DNA from: Chloracidobacterium sp.
GTDB lineage: Bacteria > Acidobacteriota > Blastocatellia > Pyrinomonadales > Pyrinomonadaceae
Length of the DNA: 64,000 nt
Reading direction: 5' to 3'
Assembly (NCBI GenBank): GCA_016720705.1
Contig: JADKKB010000007.1
Span: forward strand, 2,108,001-2,172,000
Under the pieces are notes generated by a model. The model was not told the origin of the DNA. It ran no database searches and saw only the letters and a program-made list of their open reading frames with translations. Position numbers and translations under genes: made by a program. Positions 52,914 to 59,902 of the stretch are shown in pieces. Each line of letters begins with the position of its first letter. The first letter of the stretch is position 1.

Positions 52914-54320
52914 ATGTCACAAGTAACAGAACATTCAGTAAAAACAAGAATAGAAACAGACTCGATGGGCGAGATAGAGGTGCCCGTCGAAGCATATTGG
53001 GGTGCTCAGACTCAGCGATCGCTTTTGCACTTTAACATCGGATTCGATGTGATGCCGCGTGAGGTCATTCGGGCGCTAGGTATTTTGAAGAAGGCGGCAG
53101 CGATAGTCAATTTTGATCTCGGTAAGTTGCCTAAGGAAAAACTTGACCTTATCGTTCAGGCGGCAGACGAGGTGATCGAGGGCAAGCTCGACGCGCATTT
53201 TCCGCTTCGCGTGTGGCAGACCGGTTCCGGCACGCAGACGAATATGAATGCCAACGAGGTTATCTCAAACCGTGGGATCGAGATCGCCGGCGGCGAGATG
53301 GGTTCGAAAACGCCCGTTCATCCAAACGACGACGTTAACAAATCGCAGTCGTCCAACGACACTTTCCCCACCGCGATGTATATCGCCGCCGCCGAACAGA
53401 TGATGGGACTAGTCCCCGAGGTTCAAAAGGTCCGCGATGCGATCCACGCTAAGGCTATCGAGTTTGCAGACGTAGTAAAGATCGGCCGTACGCATTTACA
53501 AGACGCGACCCCGATGACAGTGGGGCAGGAATTCGGTGGCTGGGCTTCGCTGATTTCTCGTGACATTGACCGTTTGAGAATGGTGATGCCGGGGCTTTTC
53601 GATCTCGCTATCGGAGGCACGGCAGTTGGGACGGGGCTTAATGCCCATCCCGAATTCGCACAGCGTGCGGCAGACAAGATCGCCGAGCTGACCGGATTGC
53701 CATTCAGATCACACCCCGACAAATTTGCTGCCCTTTCGGCACACGACGAAGTCGTCTTCGCTTCCGGCGGCCTAAAAACTCTGTCCGCAAGCTTGATGAA
53801 GATCGCCAATGACATTCGCTGGCTTGCTTCGGGCCCGCGTTGCGGAATTGGAGAATTGTCGCTTCCGGAGAATGAGCCGGGAAGTTCGATAATGCCGGGT
53901 AAGGTCAACCCGACTCAGTCCGAGGCGATGACGATGGTTTCGGTTCAGGTTTTCGGCAACGATGCAGCGATCGGCTTCGCGGGTTCGCAGGGCAATTTCG
54001 AACTCAACGTCTTCAAACCCGTGATGATCCATAATTTTCTTCATTCCGTGCGGCTTATCAAAGATGCGTGCCACGGGTTTGTCGATTACTGCATTAACGG
54101 CATCGAACTCAACCGCGATCAGATCGAGCACTACGTGAAAGGCTCGCTAATGCTCGTCACGGCGCTCAATCAGCATATTGGATACGATAACGCCTCAAAG
54201 ATCGCAAAATATGCCCACAAAAAGGGTATTTCGCTGAAAGAATCCGCCGTACAGCTACAGCTCTTAACAGCGGAACGATTCGACGAACTCGTTATCGCAG
54301 AAGATATGACGCATCCGTAA
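52914..54320 (+). CDS. fumC: Class II fumarate hydratase
   Basis: TCA-cycle enzyme that hydrates fumarate to malate. The 468-residue length and signatures fit FumC: EAYWGAQTQRSLLHFNIG, SGTQTNMNANEVISNRG, the B-site region THLQDATPMTVGQEFGGW, and GSSIMPGKVNPTQSEA, the fumarase/aspartase superfamily signature with the catalytic Ser loop. It is stable to oxygen, having no iron-sulfur cluster. It stands alone, following the regulator gene by 34 bases without an obvious ribosome-binding site. Confidence 0.95.
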   Translation: MSQVTEHSVKTRIETDSMGEIEVPVEAYWGAQTQRSLLHFNIGFDVMPREVIRALGILKKAAAIVNFDLGKLPKEKLDLIVQAADEVIEGKLDAHFPLRVWQTGSGTQTNMNANEVISNRGIEIAGGEMGSKTPVHPNDDVNKSQSSNDTFPTAMYIAAAEQMMGLVPEVQKVRDAIHAKAIEFADVVKIGRTHLQDATPMTVGQEFGGWASLISRDIDRLRMVMPGLFDLAIGGTAVGTGLNAHPEFAQRAADKIAELTGLPFRSHPDKFAALSAHDEVVFASGGLKTLSASLMKIANDIRWLASGPRCGIGELSLPENEPGSSIMPGKVNPTQSEAMTMVSVQVFGNDAAIGFAGSQGNFELNVFKPVMIHNFLHSVRLIKDACHGFVDYCINGIELNRDQIEHYVKGSLMLVTALNQHIGYDNASKIAKYAHKKGISLKESAVQLQLLTAERFDELVIAEDMTHP

Positions 54321-54366
54321 TCAGCAGTCAGAGATGACGAGGCGGGAGGCGAACAGTAAGGAATTT

Positions 54367-55038
54367 ATGAAAAAATTTGTGATCACCCTGGTTCTGTTAT
54401 TCAGTTCGTCGGCATTTGCACAACATTCGTTTGCACTTAGAGACGCATCGAAATACTTCGACATTAATGTAGATGTCGCGAAATGTGACGATATGTATTG
54501 CTCCGGAGCGGCCAAGTTTTCCTTTTTTAAGAAAGGCGGGACTAGGCCATATCAAGTGATCGCTCTGCCGGACACACAACTCCAGCGTAGTGACGGTGGA
54601 AAGCCGCTCACCAATGTGACACTGCTATATGACGATCAGAGCGTTGTAAACGTCGCCGATTACAATTTCGACGGTATGGAAGATGTCGCGATCTGCGATG
54701 GTGCGAACGGTTCGTACGGGATGCCTTCGTATCGCATCTACTTGTCGTCAAGGGCGATGGGAAAATTTGTCTATGATAAGGCGTTCAGCGATCTCGGTAG
54801 TCATCTCGGTATGTTCACGGTTGATAAGGAAAAAAAAGTGCTCGAGACTTTTGATAAGAGCGGCTGCTGTTACCACATTACGGAACGCTATTCGGTCATC
54901 GGCAATAGGCCAGTAAAAATATATTCATTTGAAGAAGATGCCAATATCGCCGACGAAACAAAGGTAAAAACAACCACAAAACTCTTTGTCGGCGGTAAAT
55001 GGAAAACGACCGTCAAATACGTAAAACGAGAAGAGTAA
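54367..55038 (+). CDS. Secreted XAC2610-like protein
   Basis: From ATG 54367 (AAGGA 8 bases upstream) the roughly 223 residues have a signal peptide (FVITLVLLFSSSAFAQ). The domain has VNVADYNFDGMEDVAICDGANGSYGMPSYRIYL, matching the DFNFDGxxDL / YxxYL pattern of XAC2610-related exported proteins. Two Cys pairs (CDDMYC, GCCYH) may form disulfides. Function unknown; members sometimes accompany secretion loci, and a T6SS locus lies next to it on the other strand. Confidence 0.75.
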   Translation: MKKFVITLVLLFSSSAFAQHSFALRDASKYFDINVDVAKCDDMYCSGAAKFSFFKKGGTRPYQVIALPDTQLQRSDGGKPLTNVTLLYDDQSVVNVADYNFDGMEDVAICDGANGSYGMPSYRIYLSSRAMGKFVYDKAFSDLGSHLGMFTVDKEKKVLETFDKSGCCYHITERYSVIGNRPVKIYSFEEDANIADETKVKTTTKLFVGGKWKTTVKYVKREE

Positions 55039-55107
55039 CCGCTCTTTTGTAGCAATGGCGTAGAAGATCCCCGTGTAGCCTCTTGCGGCACTATCGGGAT
55101 TTTCCAT

Positions 55108-55605
55108 TTATCCACCAATAATAACGGTCATCTCCCCTTTGGTTATCGAGTTTGGCGGTCCGATTGCTTCGAGGATGGTGTCGCCCATTCGTCCGGCCGG
55201 CAGATTGTTTATCATTACCGTCGCCGAACCTGTGATATCGACTCCAGGGCCGTGCGGTGGCACCGGCAGCGGAACAGCACACATATGAATATCTGCACCG
55301 GCCGCCGCTCCGGTGATAGCACTCGACATTGCAGCGAGAGCGGCGGCCTTTGTAGCCTGTTCCGCCGCAACTGCCGCTGGTGCACCCGGCGTACCCGCAG
55401 CCGCGGCGGTCGCCGCAACCGCCGTCTGAATTGCCGCATCCGCCGAGGCCTTGGCCGACTGTAATGCAGCGACGGCCGCCAGCGGTATGCCCCGCCAGGC
55501 CGGAGCAAAGCCGATCAATACCGTCGGGCTCCCCGGTCCGGGTGATAACATTGGCGGCAACGGATGTGCGGTCGTGTCAACTAAAGCTCGTGCGGCTGGC
55601 GGCAT
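55108..55605 (-). CDS. PAAR-domain protein (T6SS spike tip)
   Basis: The 165 residues start MPPAARALVDTTAHPLPP and have SPTVLIGFAPAW, then an alanine-rich helical insert (about 45-95). The motif CAVPLPVPPHGPGVD...ATVMINNLPAGRMGDTILEAIGPPNSI follows. PAAR proteins sharpen the VgrG trimer and can dock effectors. Here the domain is split by the helical insert. AGGAG lies 6 bases before the ATG. It is the last gene of the leftward T6SS run seen here. Confidence 0.8.
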   Translation of the reverse strand: MPPAARALVDTTAHPLPPMLSPGPGSPTVLIGFAPAWRGIPLAAVAALQSAKASADAAIQTAVAATAAAAGTPGAPAAVAAEQATKAAALAAMSSAITGAAAGADIHMCAVPLPVPPHGPGVDITGSATVMINNLPAGRMGDTILEAIGPPNSITKGEMTVIIGG

Positions 55606-55661
55606 AAAAAACTCCTACCTAAAAGCAAAAATAAAATGAGTTTCGTGTCCTGTAATTTCCA

Positions 55662-55757
55662 CTAGCATTTTTGGTCCAAAATATTTTCGCTGAACATTGC
55701 GTCTGGGATGAGCAGGTCGTGAATAAGAGCTACACCCTTTATTGCTGCTGGAAACAT
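55662..55757 (-). pseudogene. Truncated PAAR-like ORF, 31 residues
   Basis: A 31-residue frame with a good GGAG 5 bases before its ATG reads MFPAAIKGVALIHDLLIPDA, close to the usual PAAR opening (M-PAAR-GD-x-x-H-D). It then stops after DQKC. It sits between the putative immunity gene and the full PAAR gene, and is probably a decayed second PAAR gene. Confidence 0.45.
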
Positions 55758-55765
55758 GGATTCTC

Positions 55766-56470
55766 CTACATTGCGTATGGTATTAATAGGTCTTTCTCAA
55801 GTACTTTCTTCTCAAATTTGATCGTGCCTTCAGTGCTGATCGTGAGTTCATAAACCGCAAGATCTTGCCCGGACACGGCGTAATAGGTACAGGCTTCTCC
55901 GACACACGTCGGCGCTTTTATTATAGAAGTGTACTTACCGACGAAAGCCTGAAACTGAGTCGATTGAGCTTCGTTTAGCCCCGGCCGAGGCTTGATCGAA
56001 CTTACTGAATCAAGTATTTGCAACCTGCTGGCACCAGCCACACAGATCGTCAAGAACTCCATTCCAAATCCAATGCGATCCTCTGAACGAGTAAGCGAAA
56101 CGCCTGAGCGTTCAACAAACTTAGCAAATTCGTCCTTGTCGCCGGTCAAAACAAATGCCTCGGTCTCGGAGACGACACCCACGTATTGGATCATCCTACG
56201 CGTTGGTGCGAATTTGCTGATTTTATATTTTGAGCCCTTTCCAAACTTTGGACCGTAGCCATCGAGTTTTGTAGCAGGATCGCGAACGAAGTCAGCGATC
56301 GACTTATTCGTCTTCTCCAATAGGTTTGCTAATACTTCCTTTTCCATTACGACCTTTTTCTCCTTCTGCGGCGTCGGTGCCGCTAGGGTAGCATTCGAAA
56401 TCACTTCGGGCGATCTTCCGCAACTATCAATGAGAGCAATGCTCATCGCCATCAGATATAACAACTTCAT
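55766..56470 (-). CDS. Putative periplasmic immunity protein for the VgrG-linked effector
   Basis: The 234 residues begin with a signal (LLYLMAMSIALIDSC, possibly a weak lipobox). No enzymatic motif is seen in the body, which has helices near 40-60 and mixed strands after 85. Its ATG is 9 bases after the stop of the VgrG-metallopeptidase gene, so the two are translated together. A small exported protein directly downstream of a toxin-bearing VgrG is the usual place of a cognate immunity protein. This is context only; no family is recognised. Confidence 0.55.
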   Translation of the reverse strand: MKLLYLMAMSIALIDSCGRSPEVISNATLAAPTPQKEKKVVMEKEVLANLLEKTNKSIADFVRDPATKLDGYGPKFGKGSKYKISKFAPTRRMIQYVGVVSETEAFVLTGDKDEFAKFVERSGVSLTRSEDRIGFGMEFLTICVAGASRLQILDSVSSIKPRPGLNEAQSTQFQAFVGKYTSIIKAPTCVGEACTYYAVSGQDLAVYELTISTEGTIKFEKKVLEKDLLIPYAM

Positions 56471-56479
56471 AGTCGTCGA

Positions 56480-59230
56480 TTATGGCGTTCCACCGCCTGA
56501 CGGATGGGCATCATCCCATGCATCTCCGTAGTAGTCAGGATAGCTTTCGCCTGAGTTTGAGGTTTCGACCTCGCCATTCCGAAATCCTTCTTCAACACGC
56601 TCGCGACCCGCCGATCGACCCGCTGCGGCCGCGTCGGCATCACTGATATCGGGATTCGCCGCACGAGCGTCTGCCACTCCCTGGTTGTAGGCACCATGAT
56701 ACTCGTCCTGCAAAGGATACTGCGTCGCTGAAGCACTATCGTGTCCGCTTTCGATCAGTTCATCCCGTGCTTCAATGCTTCTGACGACGCCTTCTGATTC
56801 CTCGTCAACCATCGCATCTACATATTCATCGCGGCCCTGATTTTGAATATCGCCCGACGTCCCTTCATGATGCTCTTCGGCATGGTTCATCTCATGAACA
56901 AATCCGAGAGCCTGTCTGTCAGGACTCTGGGCAGGATTGATATTCATGTTGTTGTCACCCGGATCGAACGTCGAACCTTCGCCGCCACGAAAACTGGATG
57001 AAACACCATAACGGTCATATACCTCGAGGGCATGACGACCCTGTTCCGAATTTGCCAGTGTGCCGCGCATTGCGGTGATCCGCGGGTCTTCGCCAGGTCG
57101 CGGAGGAGCAATGTAGTGCTGCGACTGCAGATTTCGTCTGCGACGTCCGCCGCCGCCGCCGGAACGTGGACGGTCAAGATATCCTGGTTCGCCGGTGTCG
57201 GCGGTTTCGGCATCAAGAGCGTCGTCGAATGCGGGATTGCCGGTTCCCGAGGCAAATCCGCCTGAATTGATCTTGGTCATTGTGCCGGCAATTGTAATTC
57301 CGCTCGGGTCGATCATGATGCAGTTACCACCGACCTTTAGGCTTATCTTGGTTAGAGCCTCAAGGGTGATCTCACGGGCATTCAGTTCCGTTTTGGCACT
57401 GACGATCGTTGAAAGATTGCTTTGGTAATCTTCTACAACATCACCTTTCACGGATTCATTTAGCTTTCCATCAATCCCAACGTAGTGACTGTCTTTGATG
57501 TGAACGTCCTTGTTTCCGCCCACAGTGATCGCGAGGTTTCCGCCCGGATTGTTGTCGGAACGGACGCCGATCACCTCTTGGCGATTGCCGCCGCAGGTTT
57601 CGTACATCGATCCACGAGCGCGCAGGTCGTAGCGTTTTTGTGAACGCACGAACACTTGCTCTTTGCCCGCCTTGTCCTCGAAACGCAGTTCGTTAAAGCC
57701 TTTACCATCATCGGGCGAAGTTCGGGTCTTGATGTAGGTCAGCGTTTTGAACTTGGGGAGTTCATAATGCGGCATTGTCTGCGGGTTATAAACTGAACCG
57801 GTGATGATCGGCTGATCCGGATCGCCTTCCATAAAGTCGACGATCACTTCTTGTCCGATCCGCGGAATGAACATCGTGCCCCATTTGTTGCCTGCTATGC
57901 TGGTTGAGACTCGCAGCCAACACGACGAACTCGCGTCGTTTCTGCCTTGCCTGTCCCAATGGAATTGTACTTTTACACGGCCGAATTTATCCGTGAATAT
58001 CTCTTCGCCGGCCGGGCCTACCACGACTGCAGTTTGGCTACCGTTGACGATCGGCTTTGCCGTCCTTCTCAACGGCCGGAATGGTGCCTGGCCGTTGCCT
58101 TGGGGTATACACACGAAGTTAATGTTATATGAGTTCGAGATCGCATCGTCCGAGACGTAGCTAGGCGATTGGACTGCCTCGGTCTGGACGCTTATCAGGA
58201 TGTGGTTACGATTATTCTCAGCGGAGGGATGGGTCGTCAGCCGAAATCGATATCCGGCCGCCATCGAGCAGCAGTCGGATGACCCGTAATTCGTTTTATA
58301 CGCAACATCCAGTTCTTGCTGACGGATATCAACGGTCCGCTGACGGTCGTTAAATATCTTATTGAGTTCGCCCGGTTGTTCGCCTCCGCCGGACGAAATA
58401 CCGTCAAACCTCTTGGCGAATTCGCCCGGATAATCATAATGCTCCAGTTGTTGGTTACCGCCAATGTTGAATCGGCTAACCTGTTGAGCCTCTAAATGGT
58501 TGGTCGGAAGCTGAAAATTATGGTCAAAGAGTGTGTATTTGCCGGTGCGAACCTGATTGGTCACCTGCCAGGTATGAACCATACCTTGCCATTCTGTTAG
58601 CTCGGTACTGTCGATCGCAAAGGGTATCTCAGATCGTTCCGGACACTCGCGGTGGGATGAGTCCGTGTTCGCGATTATCATCCGGTGTGAGTTATCGGTA
58701 TGCTCAAAGTAGTAATATATGCCTTCTTCTTCCATCAGACGCGACGCGAAGTCCCAGTCCGACTCTCGATACTGAACGCAATAATTTCGGGGTTCGAACG
58801 TGCCCGGCAATTCAATGTCGATCTCAAATCCATCAAACACCTGCCGCAGTATATCGGGAACTGAGATGTTCTGAAAGATCCGGCTTTGGGAGACTTGGGT
58901 CAATACCCATACATTCGGAACAAGCTCGGCCCGATATTTCGAAAAACGTGTATTCCGATTGCCCTGTGTGAAGTTTACGCATAGGCCGTTAAAATATCGT
59001 TTGGTGCCGTCAGTCTGTTCGGCCACGATGGTCATCGGTTGCCCGAGTAACTGTTGCGGATCAACTTTCGTTGCTTCGCGACCGTCCTCTGATTCTTCGT
59101 GAAGAAGTTCGAGATCAAAATGAAACAATGAAGATAATGCCTCACGAGACCGAATCCGCTTTATGAGCAGAAAATCGTCGTCGAGTGGCGTGGTTACCTT
59201 TAAGAGTCTTCCTTCTTGTGTCGTCGGCAT
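56480..59230 (-). CDS. vgrG: Specialised VgrG with C-terminal HExxH metallopeptidase domain
   Basis: Residues about 1-640 are a standard T6SS spike protein: LFHFDLELLHEE near the start, the gp27-like base, then the gp5-like OB region with KVQFHWDRQGRNDASSSCWLRVS, IPRIGQEVIVDFMEGDPDQPIITGSVYN and the repetitive needle. After a Gly/Arg-rich linker (about 665-685) a foreign domain of about 230 residues carries STFDPGDNNMNINP and FVHEMNHAEEHH with HEMNH at 779-783. It has the HExxH zinc-binding form, and a downstream acidic helix (VDEESEGVVRSIEA) could give the third ligand. It resembles DUF6782-type putative metallopeptidases. It would be an effector delivered on the spike. Confidence 0.9.
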   Translation of the reverse strand: MPTTQEGRLLKVTTPLDDDFLLIKRIRSREALSSLFHFDLELLHEESEDGREATKVDPQQLLGQPMTIVAEQTDGTKRYFNGLCVNFTQGNRNTRFSKYRAELVPNVWVLTQVSQSRIFQNISVPDILRQVFDGFEIDIELPGTFEPRNYCVQYRESDWDFASRLMEEEGIYYYFEHTDNSHRMIIANTDSSHRECPERSEIPFAIDSTELTEWQGMVHTWQVTNQVRTGKYTLFDHNFQLPTNHLEAQQVSRFNIGGNQQLEHYDYPGEFAKRFDGISSGGGEQPGELNKIFNDRQRTVDIRQQELDVAYKTNYGSSDCCSMAAGYRFRLTTHPSAENNRNHILISVQTEAVQSPSYVSDDAISNSYNINFVCIPQGNGQAPFRPLRRTAKPIVNGSQTAVVVGPAGEEIFTDKFGRVKVQFHWDRQGRNDASSSCWLRVSTSIAGNKWGTMFIPRIGQEVIVDFMEGDPDQPIITGSVYNPQTMPHYELPKFKTLTYIKTRTSPDDGKGFNELRFEDKAGKEQVFVRSQKRYDLRARGSMYETCGGNRQEVIGVRSDNNPGGNLAITVGGNKDVHIKDSHYVGIDGKLNESVKGDVVEDYQSNLSTIVSAKTELNAREITLEALTKISLKVGGNCIMIDPSGITIAGTMTKINSGGFASGTGNPAFDDALDAETADTGEPGYLDRPRSGGGGGRRRRNLQSQHYIAPPRPGEDPRITAMRGTLANSEQGRHALEVYDRYGVSSSFRGGEGSTFDPGDNNMNINPAQSPDRQALGFVHEMNHAEEHHEGTSGDIQNQGRDEYVDAMVDEESEGVVRSIEARDELIESGHDSASATQYPLQDEYHGAYNQGVADARAANPDISDADAAAAGRSAGRERVEEGFRNGEVETSNSGESYPDYYGDAWDDAHPSGGGTP

Positions 59231-59300
59231 ATATTCTTCGAGCCCTTCAAAATATTTGCTCGTACTTAAAGACGAAGCAGGTCAATATTTTTTGCGTTTG

Positions 59301-59897
59301 CTACGGACGCGGTTCCCTACGCGGGTCGTGTACGTCCCCGTCCGAGTCGTACCAAACACTCGGATTTTGGAATTCCGTTATTATATTTCCGTCGCGACCG
59401 TACACGACGACCGGACCTTCCCACTCGCCATATTCGATCGGAGATTCCTCACAAAACCAAAATCGGCACCTTTCCGAACGGGAATATGTCTGTGTTTCCC
59501 TCGCGGCCGTAACTTCGGCGTGTGCCTGTAGTGCAATATGTCGACACAACTCGTCGCCATCGCCGTGTCGCGTCATCGAAGTTTCGGCAACGTGGCACGC
59601 CAAGATAACGATCCGGTCCACCTTGTCACGCAAACGCGCGAAGTGATGAACTGTCGTAAAAGCAATAAGTTCGTGACAGAAGAGCAATGCCGTGGTATTT
59701 TCGGCTAATACCGTTACACCGTGGCACATCAGATACAAGACTCCGATCCCGCTATGCTCGTCCGCAATACGAACGACGCGATCAAAGAAATCTTCGATAT
59801 GTGTACTGTCGTCGACGTCAAAGCTCAATGCAGAAGCTGTTGAGATCGGCGTCCTGCCTTCGAGCCTTGTATCGTGAACTACTACGTTTACGGACAT
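59301..59897 (-). CDS. Caspase-like (CHAT/DUF4347-type) small protein in T6SS locus
   Basis: The 198 residues contain a hydrophobic strand ending in LYLMCHGV (His59) and another ending in IVILACHVAE (Cys101). The order strand-HG, strand-C is that of caspase-fold (clan CD) domains such as CHAT and DUF4347. The rest matches no known T6SS component. It lies between clpV (5 bases upstream) and vgrG (70 bases downstream), so it is co-expressed with the secretion machine. It could be a peptidase regulator, effector or adaptor. The fold assignment rests on two short motifs. Confidence 0.5.
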   Translation of the reverse strand: MSVNVVVHDTRLEGRTPISTASALSFDVDDSTHIEDFFDRVVRIADEHSGIGVLYLMCHGVTVLAENTTALLFCHELIAFTTVHHFARLRDKVDRIVILACHVAETSMTRHGDGDELCRHIALQAHAEVTAARETQTYSRSERCRFWFCEESPIEYGEWEGPVVVYGRDGNIITEFQNPSVWYDSDGDVHDPRREPRP

Positions 59898-59902
59898 TTT
59901 AC

